Source: SZAS-79 sp964599095
GTDB taxonomy: Bacteria; Pseudomonadota; Gammaproteobacteria; Burkholderiales; SG8-39
Assembly: GCA_964599095.1 (NCBI GenBank)
Contig: CAZREB010000026.1
Coordinates: 1 to 64,000, forward strand
Length of the DNA: 64,000 nt
Direction of reading: 5' to 3'
The translations under genes were made by a program, and so were the position numbers. The notes beneath the pieces were generated by a model. That model was given only the letters and a program-made list of their open reading frames with translations, searched no databases and was not told the DNA's origin. The stretch's first letter is position 1. The number at the start of each line of letters is the position of its first letter. This document shows, piece by piece, positions 51,323-58,115 of the stretch.

Positions 51323-51880
51323 TCAGCGCGCGCGCCGGTAGTGCAGGGCGACCGCGCCGCTGCGTAGCGGCTTCGCGGAGATCAGCTCGAGCCGCCGCGT
51401 GCCGGGCAGCCCGCTCTGGTAAAGGGTCGGGCCGTGGCCGGCGATCCTGGGATGGACGAGCAATTTGTACTCGTCGATCAGATCCAGCCGGTCCAGTTCG
51501 GCCGCGAGCCTGCCGCTGCCGAGGAGTACGCCGTCCGGGGTCGCGTCCTTGAGCTTTTGTACGCCCGCGCGCAGGTCGCCGGTGATGGGGTGGCTGTTGG
51601 TCCACGCGAAGTCCTTTCGCGTCGAGGACACCACGTACTTCGGCTTGGCCTCCAGCTTTACCGCCCACTCGCGCACCGCCCGCGGCGCCTCCGCGTCGCC
51701 GCGGGCGACTGCCGGCCAGTAGCTCTCCATCATCTCGTAGGTCACGCGGCCCCACAGCATCGCCCCGCCCTCGTCCATCAGGCGGGTGAAGAAGGCGTGC
51801 GTCTCTTCGTCGGCGATGCCTTCCCGATGGTCGACGCAGCCGTCCAGGGTGACGTTGATACTGAAGGTCAGGAGCCCCAT
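51323..51880 (-). CDS. Dihydrofolate reductase family protein (RibD C-terminal-like)
   Basis: A 185-residue protein: MGLLTFSINVTLDGCVDHRE, GAMLWGRVTYEMMESYWP, PKYVVSSTRKDFAWTNS, GVLLGSGRLAAELDRLDLIDEYKLLVHPRIAGHGPTLY. This is the NADPH-binding RibD-C/YyaP branch, unrelated in detail to the copy at 41.8-42.5 kb. Genes of this type are frequent integron cassettes, and attC-like sequences lie on both sides. It is probably the leftmost cassette. Confidence 0.88.
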   Translation of the reverse strand: MGLLTFSINVTLDGCVDHREGIADEETHAFFTRLMDEGGAMLWGRVTYEMMESYWPAVARGDAEAPRAVREWAVKLEAKPKYVVSSTRKDFAWTNSHPITGDLRAGVQKLKDATPDGVLLGSGRLAAELDRLDLIDEYKLLVHPRIAGHGPTLYQSGLPGTRRLELISAKPLRSGAVALHYRRAR

Positions 51881-51911
51881 GGTGTCCTCCGTTCGAGATA
51901 CGCGACGCGCC

Positions 51912-51975
51912 GCTCGCCGTCCGGCTTCAGGCGCGCGCGGCTCGCGGCGCGTTGCTCTGAAAGCCGTTGTCAGAC
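51912..51975 (-). repeat. Degenerate attC-like site (methyltransferase remnant)
   Basis: The core GTCCGGCTTCAGGCGCGC and its partner CTCTGAAAGCCGTTGTCAG pair around a GC-rich loop and resemble the intact site at 56339-56401 (GTTCGGCTTCATGCGCGC). Both outer boxes have drifted from consensus (GCTCGCC and GTCAGAC). Confidence 0.55.
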
Positions 51976-52041
51976 GGCCCGCTCTTCAACTCGACCCCGC
52001 GCGGAAGGTCTGCAATCGGCCGGAAGCGGACGTTCCGTCAA

Positions 52042-52191
52042 TCATTCCGACCGCCATGGCGTGATCCGCGGTATCCAGCGCGGGACGGCAGCGCGGAACG
52101 CCTCGTACTCACTTCCGAACGTCTGTTCGAGCGTGGGTTCTTCGTACGCAACGACGAAGGCGTGGAAGGAGACATGTGTTCCCGCCGTCAT
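52042..52191 (-). pseudogene. C-terminal remnant of an isoprenylcysteine methyltransferase-like gene
   Basis: The frame encodes GTHVSFHAFVVAYEEPTLEQ, then TFGSEYEAFRAAVPRWIPRI and a stop. That is the conserved C-terminal end of ICMT/PEMT-like membrane methyltransferases (EEPTL and the FGxEYExY region). Upstream codons back to the neighbouring attC show no homology and no membrane helices, so about 130 N-terminal residues are missing. It is a truncated cassette gene in the oldest, most decayed part of the array. Confidence 0.7.
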
Positions 52192-52270
52192 GCGGGGTAC
52201 GTCGGGTCGAAAGCAGACATGTACAGGCGATTTCCCAATTGGTTCCCCGGCATTGCGCAACCGGCGTGGC

Positions 52271-52339
52271 ACCTAGCGTTTGACATGAGAGGTTTGACCC
52301 GGCCTGCCGGGGCGAGTCCTCTGAATGCAAGGGTCAGGC
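52271..52339 (-). repeat. attC site (HAD cassette)
   Basis: Left box ACCTAGC, then GTTTGACATGAGAGG, a CCGGCCTGCCGG inner stem, CCTCT pairing with AGAGG, and right box GTCAGGC. The stop codon of the HAD gene overlaps the right box. Confidence 0.78.
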
Positions 52340-52966
52340 ATCGCCCGCGATTGCGCCATGGGCCTGCAATTCAGCGACCAGTGCCTGGAAATCCCGCTTC
52401 TCATCGTCGAAATGGATTGTCTTCATGCCGATTGCTTGGGGTGCAACGAGATTGTCGTCGCTGTTGTCGATGAAGATGCATTCTTCCGGCTTTACGCAAA
52501 GCAATCGCAAAGCGCCAAGAAATATCTCCGGACTGCCTTTGCCGACGCCGACCTCGGCGGAGACCACGATCGGGTCGAACAGCTTAGGCAAATCATGAAG
52601 GCGCTTGAGCGTATCGATTCGGTCTTTCTTGTTGTCGGTGATGATGCCGACCGAGTAGCGTGACCGCAATTGTCTTGCGATGGCCAGCATTTGTTCGCTC
52701 ACGGGTGTGCTCTCGAACGCCTCGTCGAGCAAATGAAGGCTGACCGTCCGGCCGAGATCGGCACAAATGTGTTCCCAGACCGCCGCGTGTGTGGTTCTTC
52801 CGAGGGTCAGGTCATTGTTGAACCTGCGAAAGGCAGACTGAACCCTCGACAGCTCGATGCCCGTGCGCTGGCTCAGGTAGCGCGTAGTCGTAAGCGAGCC
52901 CGTCTTGTCGTCGGTGAGAACACCGTCGAAGTCGAACATGACGGCGCGGACTGTCGAAGCATTCAC
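52334..52966 (-). CDS. HAD-family hydrolase
   Basis: A 210-residue phosphatase-like protein. AVMFDFDGVLTDDKTGS holds the nucleophile Asp and acid Asp, VGIITDNKKDRIDTL is motif II, VVSAEVGVGKGSPEIFLGALR carries the motif III Lys, and ECIFIDNSDDNLVAPQAIGMKTIHF is motif IV. It would hydrolyse a small phosphate ester. The GTG start lies eight bases from the adjacent attC; an ATG nine codons later (MFDFDG) is an alternative. The tight fit between two attC sites marks it as a cassette gene. Confidence 0.87.
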   Translation of the reverse strand: MNASTVRAVMFDFDGVLTDDKTGSLTTTRYLSQRTGIELSRVQSAFRRFNNDLTLGRTTHAAVWEHICADLGRTVSLHLLDEAFESTPVSEQMLAIARQLRSRYSVGIITDNKKDRIDTLKRLHDLPKLFDPIVVSAEVGVGKGSPEIFLGALRLLCVKPEECIFIDNSDDNLVAPQAIGMKTIHFDDEKRDFQALVAELQAHGAIAGDA

Positions 52967-52974
52967 TGTGCGGT

Positions 52975-53043
52975 GCCTAACGCTTCCCGTGAGGCGCAAG
53001 ACCCGACTTTTCGGGGCTTGTCGTCTCGATGGAATGGTAAGCC
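52975..53043 (-). repeat. attC site (dienelactone hydrolase cassette)
   Basis: GCCTAAC begins the site (52975-52981), followed by GCTTCCCGTGAGGC. A CCCGACTTTTCGGGG stem-loop lies in the middle, and GTAAGCC closes it (53037-53043). Confidence 0.78.
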
Positions 53044-53044
53044 G

Positions 53045-53803
53045 TCATTTTGACGACGATGGGAGGTGGGCGGAAAAGAAATCGACAGCCTTTTGCCTGG
53101 CGTCGATCGCACGGGCGTCGTTCGCATTTGCGTCGAAGCCGTGCCCAGCGCCCGGATAGATCCGAATGCCGTAGTTCGGCGCCTTCACATCCACAAACTC
53201 CTTCAGTGCGTAAGCCTCCTGCACAGAAACCACTTTGTCCGCGTCTCCATGAACGATAAGGGTCGGAGGGAGCCTGGCGATGCGGGCCTGAGCAATGGAT
53301 GGAATCCCGCCATAGAATTCGACGAGCGCCCGGACATTTGAATTCGTACCGGCCACGGCAACTGCGAGAAATGCCCCTTGAGAGAAGCCCAGCACGCCGA
53401 CTCCACCGGAAGTGGTGGTAGCCAGGCGGCTCAGATAGTCGACGGCCTGATTCGCTGCGCCAACCCACGTGTTGAATTGTGTTTGGTATCGCGCCTGCCT
53501 GGCGTCGCGATCGCCGCTGTGCATCACTCTAAGATCCTGATCGCTGTAGTACAGAACGGCGCAGACGCGAAACCCGCGACTGACCAGTGCGGATGCATGG
53601 CCCTCGTACTGGGCGCGAAAGGCTTCGTAGCCGCGCCCGCCGTGGAGAATCGCTATGACGGGATGCGGGTCTTCACCGGGGTTTGCATAGCATCGCATCG
53701 GCACATCACGATCCGGCCCCGGGGCGACCAAATCGCGAACGTCGGCCGGGGCACTCTGTGCGGAACTCGCGAGAATAAGGAACGCGGCAAGGGCGGCGCG
53801 CAT
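53045..53803 (-). CDS. Dienelactone hydrolase-like alpha/beta hydrolase, exported
   Basis: A 252-residue protein with a signal peptide (MRAALAAFLILASSAQSAPA). The fold shows HPVIAILHGGRGYEAFRAQYEGHASALVSRGFRV, GVLGFSQGAFLAV with the nucleophile Ser, PPTLIVHGDADKVV with Asp and YPGAGHGFDANAND with His. Typical dienelactone hydrolases use Cys, so this is a serine ester hydrolase. Its ATG starts four bases after the attC box of the neighbouring cassette, and its stop is two bases from its own attC. Confidence 0.87.
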   Translation of the reverse strand: MRAALAAFLILASSAQSAPADVRDLVAPGPDRDVPMRCYANPGEDPHPVIAILHGGRGYEAFRAQYEGHASALVSRGFRVCAVLYYSDQDLRVMHSGDRDARQARYQTQFNTWVGAANQAVDYLSRLATTTSGGVGVLGFSQGAFLAVAVAGTNSNVRALVEFYGGIPSIAQARIARLPPTLIVHGDADKVVSVQEAYALKEFVDVKAPNYGIRIYPGAGHGFDANANDARAIDARQKAVDFFSAHLPSSSK

Positions 53804-53806
53804 GAC

Positions 53807-53866
53807 GGTTAACGCTTGGCTTCAGCGGGCCGCCGCAGGCGGGTTCGCTTGGAGAAAGGGTGAGGC
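53807..53866 (-). repeat. attC site (GFA cassette)
   Basis: GGTTAAC, GCTTGGCTTCAGC, a GGGCCGCCGCAGGCGGGTTC loop region, then GCTTGGAGAAAGG and GTGAGGC. The boxes at both ends match the attC core consensus well. Confidence 0.85.
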
Positions 53867-53889
53867 GACACGGCTTCCCGGGCACATGT

Positions 53890-54309
53890 TCAGCCGCCCT
53901 TTTCAAACCGAGCCATCCCGCCGAGATCGGCGGACCATCCAAGCGCCGATTCACACCAGATGCGCTTCCGCGGAATCAGGGCTTCTCGCTCGCGGAGGCT
54001 GCCGACGCGAAGGCCGTAGCTGGTTGGGTTTTCTTCTGCCGCATGGGAGTAAACAGGGGACCCGCAGTCGCCGCAGAACACCATGGCGCGCTTGTTGCCG
54101 CTGTCGGCGAGCTTGACGTAGACCTTCGGCACGCCGCGAATCAACCGGAAGTCCCGGGCATCGGCCAAGACCGTAACCCTGTAGGCTGTGCCGGTGAGGA
54201 CTTGACAGGCACGGCAGTGACAGATCGTCACGCTGTCGGGGTCCACAGTGGCCTCGAATGCGATGGAGCCGCAGTGACAGGAGCCGTGGACTTGAATTGG
54301 ATGCGCCAT
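53890..54309 (-). CDS. GFA family protein (CENP-V/GFA domain)
   Basis: A 139-residue zinc-binding protein: GSCHCGSIAFEATVD, ICHCRACQVLTG and VFCGDCGSPVYSHA carry the paired CxC/CxxC zinc ligands of the glutathione-dependent formaldehyde-activating enzyme fold. Most GFA proteins of this size have no proven substrate. They are common integron cassette genes. The C-terminal MARFEKGG is typical of the family. Confidence 0.9.
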   Translation of the reverse strand: MAHPIQVHGSCHCGSIAFEATVDPDSVTICHCRACQVLTGTAYRVTVLADARDFRLIRGVPKVYVKLADSGNKRAMVFCGDCGSPVYSHAAEENPTSYGLRVGSLREREALIPRKRIWCESALGWSADLGGMARFEKGG

Positions 54310-54330
54310 GTTTGGTGATTGGCCGGTGCT

Positions 54331-54411
54331 GGCTAGTGTTCCGGTTTCGCCGCGCCGAACGAAGCGCGCAGCGCTGCGAAGCAGGCGCCGGCCGGCAACC
54401 GGCGGTTGGAT
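54331..54411 (-). repeat. attC site (membrane-protein cassette)
   Basis: GGCTAGT with GTTCCGG starts the site, CCGGCGG with GTTGGAT ends it, and the GC-rich middle (GCGCGCAGCGCTGCG) can fold. The right box fits GTTRRRY exactly; the left box has drifted. The next gene's stop lies seven bases away. Confidence 0.72.
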
Positions 54412-54417
54412 GTCTCC

Positions 54418-54735
54418 TCACCCACCATCTGAATCCCTCGACTTTGAAATCAGGACACGAATCGCGGCGATTGCTGAACCGGCGAGACAAGCGTACGGAA
54501 TCGCGAATTCATTGGATTCGAAGCCTCCCAAAAGGCAGCTCCTGTCGCTCACATAGCGGAGGACAAGCATATCGGCCAAGGTGAGCGTCCGGCAGAACGA
54601 AAGGAAGAACAATCCGATAGCGGCAAACGGAATGCCGAGCAGCAAGAGTCCCAGTACACCGGACCAACCCGGACCGGAGCGCAGCCCCATGAACAGTCCG
54701 GCAGTGCCCAGAAGCAGGATTTCGAGCAGAGACAT
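54418..54735 (-). CDS. Small membrane protein of unknown function
   Basis: A 105-residue protein with about three hydrophobic segments: MSLLEILLLGTAGLFMGLRS, LGLLLLGIPFAAIGLFFLSF and IPYACLAGSAIAAIRVLI, with a charged SKSRDSDGG tail. No family recognised. It starts only 25 bases after the stop of the next membrane-protein gene, so the two may share one cassette. Confidence 0.65.
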   Translation of the reverse strand: MSLLEILLLGTAGLFMGLRSGPGWSGVLGLLLLGIPFAAIGLFFLSFCRTLTLADMLVLRYVSDRSCLLGGFESNEFAIPYACLAGSAIAAIRVLISKSRDSDGG

Positions 54736-54760
54736 CCGACGTCCTGGTCAGCTGCGCGCT

Positions 54761-55183
54761 TCAACGCGGCCGCTGCGCCTGAACCTGGCTTTTGCGCACA
54801 TAGACCGCTGCAATAAGCGGGCTGACGATTGCGTAGTGAACCAGGATAAAGGCTGTTTCAATGAACAAGAAGCCGCCAACCGAAGACATCCGATGCTTGG
54901 CGCTGACGGCAAGAACCATGAAGCTCCATGCCAAAGGGCACGCCAACAAGAAAAATCTCGATGCGCCTTTCAGGATTGATTCGCCGGCGAACAGGCGCTC
55001 ATAGACGACCGACCAAATCACACCTTGAATGAGCATGGAGGCAATCCCAAATGGAATGACAATGTCTTCTCGATACACGTTCAGAGACTTGTAATAGTCC
55101 GCAAAAATCGTGAGGTGCCAGAAGAAACCGAGAGGAAAAGTCGGGAGCATGTACGCCAGGATGGCCAGGATGCGCTTCTTCAT
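54761..55183 (-). CDS. Membrane protein of unknown function
   Basis: A 140-residue protein, starting at ATG for MKKRILAILAYMLPTFPLGF, with four probable transmembrane helices, HLTIFADYYKSLNVYREDIVIPFGIASMLIQGVIWSVVYE in a loop-helix unit and a C-terminal YVRKSQVQAQRPR. Family not named with certainty. A strong attC lies on its upstream side; on its downstream side only a weak palindrome separates it from the next small gene. Confidence 0.7.
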   Translation of the reverse strand: MKKRILAILAYMLPTFPLGFFWHLTIFADYYKSLNVYREDIVIPFGIASMLIQGVIWSVVYERLFAGESILKGASRFFLLACPLAWSFMVLAVSAKHRMSSVGGFLFIETAFILVHYAIVSPLIAAVYVRKSQVQAQRPR

Positions 55184-55204
55184 GTGCGTGATGCCTCCTG
55201 TGAA

Positions 55205-55264
55205 TGCTGACGTCGTGGCGAACGGCGGGCCGCTCTTGCCCGCCCGTTCCACCTGGAGTTATGT
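55205..55264 (-). repeat. attC site (toxin-antitoxin cassette 1)
   Basis: The stem GTGGCGAACGGCGGGC pairs with GCCCGCCCGTTCCAC around CGCTCTT. The left box is TGCTGAC and the right box GTTATGT. The toxin stop codon lies five bases beyond the site. Confidence 0.78.
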
Positions 55265-55268
55265 GTCA

Positions 55269-55562
55269 TCAGAGTTGGTACCGTGTGATGTCGAGCGCTC
55301 CATGAAAAACGCCCAGGACGTCGATGTTTCCGTCGTCTTTGATCAGATATGCAATTCGGTAATGGCCGTAAAGCAGTATGCGCACATGGCGAGTCGAGGC
55401 GGCATAGCGGGAGCCGATTTCAGGAAATCTGACCAGATCCTGAGCGCGCTCGTAAATGCCCTGAACCGTCCGAGCTGCCGCCTGAGGATTTTCGGCAGCT
55501 ACGTATTCAAAGATGTCGGAGAGCCAGCGTTGGGCTTCTTCGGTCCGGCTTGTTTCTGCCAT
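55269..55562 (-). CDS. RelE/ParE-family toxin
   Basis: A 97-residue toxin of the type II RelE/ParE fold: AQRWLSDIFEYVAAENPQAAARTVQGIYERAQDLVRFPEIGSRY, then HVRILLYGHYRIAYLIKDDGNIDVLGVFHGALD. ParE-like members inhibit gyrase and RelE-like members cut mRNA; the sequence suggests the ParE side but does not prove it. It overlaps the antitoxin gene upstream by 64 bases. Confidence 0.88.
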   Translation of the reverse strand: MAETSRTEEAQRWLSDIFEYVAAENPQAAARTVQGIYERAQDLVRFPEIGSRYAASTRHVRILLYGHYRIAYLIKDDGNIDVLGVFHGALDITRYQL

Positions 55563-55735
55563 GACCGAATGCGACGACCCATTTCTTCATTTGAAATGGT
55601 GCGCTTCGCATCGGAATCAGCGAGGCCGTGCTCGACCATGACGTGAAAGGCAAGCTCGCGCACGATTTCTTCGCGGGAGCTGTCCTCAGGCTGTCCCTGA
55701 ATCAAGCGGGTGAGCTCTTCCTTCGCTGTAGCCAT
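55499..55735 (-). CDS. Antitoxin of a RelE/ParE-type module
   Basis: A 78-residue acidic-to-neutral protein (MATAKEELTRLIQGQPEDSS, REEIVRELAFHVMVEHGLAD and NEEMGRRIRSW) directly upstream of, and overlapping, the toxin. It fits the ParD/RelB-like antitoxin group by size, order and the helical middle. The Pro/Lys tail overlaps the toxin frame. The pair lies between two attC sites as one cassette. Confidence 0.82.
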   Translation of the reverse strand: MATAKEELTRLIQGQPEDSSREEIVRELAFHVMVEHGLADSDAKRTISNEEMGRRIRSWQKQAGPKKPNAGSPTSLNT

Positions 55736-55793
55736 GTCAGCCTCCTATTCGTGAACTCGATTCTGCCTCAGATTTCCGGTCGGTGTGAATGAC

Positions 55794-55926
55794 ATATGGC
55801 GTTCGAGTTGACCCCGACCGCGGAAGCGAGCCTTGTAAGGTTGGACGGCGACGATGGCTCGGCTGGCACTGCCCGGCCTTTCAAGGCCCTGCCGTAGCGG
55901 GTCGGTGGTCGAACGAGGGGTCAGGC
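55794..55926 (-). repeat. Long attC site (MmcQ/YjbR cassette)
   Basis: At about 133 bases this is the longest site in the array. The arms CGTTCGAGTTGACCCCGACC and GGGTCGGTGGTCGAACG pair, a GGCCTTTCAAGGCC hairpin lies inside, and GTCAGGC closes it at 55920-55926. The left box (ATATGGC) has drifted. The rest of the 210-base interval between genes has nothing else recognisable. Confidence 0.68.
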
Positions 55927-55945
55927 CTCGCCGCGCAGCGCCGGC

Positions 55946-56302
55946 TCATGACTTGGGCGCGGCGCTCTTGGTCCTTGTGCTCTTTGGCCCGGCATCTTTC
56001 AGGACTCGTGTCTCGTACGCCTTGCTCACGAGCGCCTTGACCACCGCGGGACTGGCTGCGGCCAACTGCACACGCAGGCCGAGCGCCTTGCTGCCCCAAA
56101 GCAACTTCTCGACGAACTCCGGGTACATGGCCATCGCACGTTCACGTTCCTCTTCGCCGACGAACACGTGGATGAAGCCTTTGTCTGGTGGGATCGTGAC
56201 GAAGATCTTGCCTCTCACTCGGAACGACGAGTAGTTGTGATGCGGCTCTTCCGTCACTGCTTCAAGCGCCAGCGCATGCTTTCGGATTTGGTCGATCTTC
56301 AC
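55946..56302 (-). CDS. MmcQ/YjbR-like DNA-binding fold protein
   Basis: A 118-residue protein with a GTG start: KIDQIRKHALALEAVTEEPHHNYSSFRVRGKIFVTIPPDKGFIHVFVGEEERERAMAMYPEFVEKLLWGSKALGLRVQL. This is the CyaY-like fold of MmcQ/YjbR proteins. The role is unknown, though DNA binding was proposed for some. A basic C-terminal tail (KSTRTKSAAPKS) supports nucleic-acid contact. It is a single-gene cassette. Confidence 0.83.
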   Translation of the reverse strand: MKIDQIRKHALALEAVTEEPHHNYSSFRVRGKIFVTIPPDKGFIHVFVGEEERERAMAMYPEFVEKLLWGSKALGLRVQLAAASPAVVKALVSKAYETRVLKDAGPKSTRTKSAAPKS

Positions 56303-56338
56303 TGGGCGGTGGAACGGTAAAGAGATGCGTTCTGCGAG

Positions 56339-56401
56339 GCCTGACGTTCGGCTTCATGCGCGCGCGCCTTCATGCGCGTCGCCTGCAAGCTGTTGTTAGG
56401 T
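56339..56401 (-). repeat. attC site (DmeF cassette)
   Basis: GCCTGAC, GTTCGGCTTCATGCGCGC, a mirrored CATGCGCG arm, GCCTGCAAGCTGTT and GTTAGGT. All core boxes are intact. The 56402-56443 spacer to the gene stop holds nothing recognisable. Confidence 0.87.
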
Positions 56402-56443
56402 AGCACAGCTTGCTGGACATGTGCGGCGAATTCATGAAATGCG

Positions 56444-57382
56444 CTACGCGCACTGATGGATCTCCACCGTCACGTGCGCCAGCTCAGGGTGCTCGCTCAA
56501 GCCAGCCTTGATTCCAGCGGGCGTCAATCCTGGGTCGTGGGTGACGAGACTTAGGATGCAGGCATACTTTGCTTTGCCGACCCGCCAGAGGTGAAGATCG
56601 GCGATGCGTGTGGACCTGGTTGGATCTAGCGTTGCTACAACGTCCCTGATCTCCCCGGCCACTGGGTGGTTCATCTCGCGGTCGAGCAGCACGCGCCCCG
56701 TGTCGCGCAATAGGCCCCACGCCCAACGGGCCACGAGTGCAGCGCCAACTATGCCCATGATCGGGTCGAGCCAGTTCCACCCAAAAGCCATACCCCCGGC
56801 GAGCGCCACGAGAGCAAGGACAGAAGTTGCCGCATCGGCGATCACGTGCAAATAGGCTGATCTTAGATTTAGGTCGTGGTGATGATGGTGCTCATGGCCG
56901 TGGTCACTCGCATGATTGTGATGTTTCTCGGCTCGCCCAAGGATGAGAGCGCAAACGATGTTGACGATCAGGCCGATACACGCAACCGCAATGGCTTCCG
57001 GGAACTGAATGGCCTGCGGAACAAAAATGCGCCCGATGGAGGCGAAGGTCATCATTGCGGCAACGCCAAGCAAGAACACCGCGCTGGTGTAGCCTGCGAG
57101 AACCTCTATCTTCCAGGTGCCAAATGCAAAGCGCGAATCTCTGGCATAGCGCCGGGCCGCGACGTATGCAAACGCGCTCAGGCCGATGGCGAAAGCATGT
57201 GAGCTCATGTGCCAGCCGTCTGCCAGTAGCGCCATTGAGTTGAACCACCAACCGGCCCAGATTTCTACGACCATCATGGCGGCAGTGATCCACATCACCG
57301 CTCTCGTACCCCGTTCTGCGGCGGGGCTTCCAGCGTCGAAGACATGGCTGTGGGTCCAGGGACTCAGATCATGGGTATGCAT
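56444..57382 (-). CDS. dmeF: CDF-family Co/Ni efflux transporter DmeF
   Basis: A 312-residue cation diffusion facilitator. Its start MHTHDLSPWTHSHVFDAG is characteristic of DmeF, and six membrane helices follow. ALLADGWHMSSHAFAIGLSAFA in helix II and SAYLHVIADAATSVLALVAL in helix V carry the transport-site His/Asp residues. The His-rich loop HNHASDHGHEHHHHHD is between helices IV and V. It exports Co2+ or Ni2+ against protons. GGAG lies five bases before the ATG. As a cassette it would give metal resistance; no dmeR repressor is adjacent. Confidence 0.88.
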   Translation of the reverse strand: MHTHDLSPWTHSHVFDAGSPAAERGTRAVMWITAAMMVVEIWAGWWFNSMALLADGWHMSSHAFAIGLSAFAYVAARRYARDSRFAFGTWKIEVLAGYTSAVFLLGVAAMMTFASIGRIFVPQAIQFPEAIAVACIGLIVNIVCALILGRAEKHHNHASDHGHEHHHHHDLNLRSAYLHVIADAATSVLALVALAGGMAFGWNWLDPIMGIVGAALVARWAWGLLRDTGRVLLDREMNHPVAGEIRDVVATLDPTRSTRIADLHLWRVGKAKYACILSLVTHDPGLTPAGIKAGLSEHPELAHVTVEIHQCA

Positions 57383-57426
57383 TTGTTCTCCAAAGCGGTG
57401 CTGCAATGTGCAGGCCCAATCGTGCC

Positions 57427-57525
57427 GCCTAACGCAGGGGTGTGCGGCGCGCCGTGGCGCTAACGCTGAGTTGAAGCGAACCGCTCGCGGCGCGTCCGCA
57501 CGACCGCCATGCCAGGCGGTTGTGC
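57427..57525 (-). repeat. attC site (ATC-hydrolase-like cassette)
   Basis: GCCTAAC at 57427-57433, GTGTGCGGCGCGCC pairing with GGCGCGTCCGCAC, and GTTGTGC at the end. The gene stop lies one base past the site. It is longer (99 bases) than most sites here. Confidence 0.78.
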
Positions 57526-57526
57526 A

Positions 57527-58012
57527 TCACGAGGCCGTACCCTGGTCTTTCTTCGGCGCCCATCGAAAATCACAATGGCTGGCGCCCCGCATGATTGTTT
57601 GTGTCACGGTGAGGCGCATGTTGGCGCCAAATCCTTCCGCGTGGAAAAAATCGGTATCCCCGCAACATGTCAGCAGGAATCCCAATTCCGGTTCGCCAAT
57701 CCTTTTATAGAACTCTGCGTAGCGACATCCGGTCACGTTCAGCCCGACCTCATCTCCCGTTGACTTGATCACCTCGTAATCCAACGCATCGCCGGCCGCG
57801 AACATCTCGAAGGCTGAAGCCACCTTCTCTTCAAGGGTCCGTGTCTGTTGGCCACGCCACCACTTCTCGCCGTACTTGCGATACAGAGGTCCAAGCGCCT
57901 TTCGGACAATTGCATTGGCTCGGTCTTCGCCCAGCTCAGCCTGGAGAGCCTTGACAAGCGGAACGAGCACCTGAGCTTGAATCTTCACCTGACCGATCAG
58001 CGGAATCTCCAT
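57527..58012 (-). CDS. L-2-amino-thiazoline-4-carboxylate hydrolase-like protein
   Basis: A 161-residue protein starting at ATG for MEIPLIGQVKIQAQVLVPLV. The following VKALQAELGEDRANAIVRKALGPLYRKYGEKWW, VTGCRYAEFYKRIGEPELGFLLTCCGDTDFFHAEGFG, and MRLTVTQTIMRGASHCDFRW match the ATC-hydrolase family. Family members open the thiazoline ring on the way to cysteine, but most relatives are untested. Three conserved Cys are visible. It sits alone between two attC sites. Confidence 0.8.
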   Translation of the reverse strand: MEIPLIGQVKIQAQVLVPLVKALQAELGEDRANAIVRKALGPLYRKYGEKWWRGQQTRTLEEKVASAFEMFAAGDALDYEVIKSTGDEVGLNVTGCRYAEFYKRIGEPELGFLLTCCGDTDFFHAEGFGANMRLTVTQTIMRGASHCDFRWAPKKDQGTAS

Positions 58013-58060
58013 TGGTCGCCTTCCTTGATATTCTGCTTTCCGTTGGCGCAGGGCCTGGCG

Positions 58061-58115
58061 GCCTGACGTCATGTCGAGCGGCGCGCCGAGGCGCGTGCGC
58101 TCGTACCGCAGTCGG
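58061..58115 (-). repeat. attC site with decayed right box (HAD cassette 2)
   Basis: GCCTGAC starts the site and GAGCGGCGCGC pairs with GCGCGTGCGCTC. The closing GTTRRRY box is not recognisable and the coding frame of the HAD gene runs through the site. Confidence 0.62.

Noticed and set aside
54730..54775. Possible attC between the two small membrane-protein genes
   Set aside because: ATCCGAC and a CAGCTG-type stem are present, but the right box is missing and the gap is only 25 bases; a two-gene cassette is as likely.
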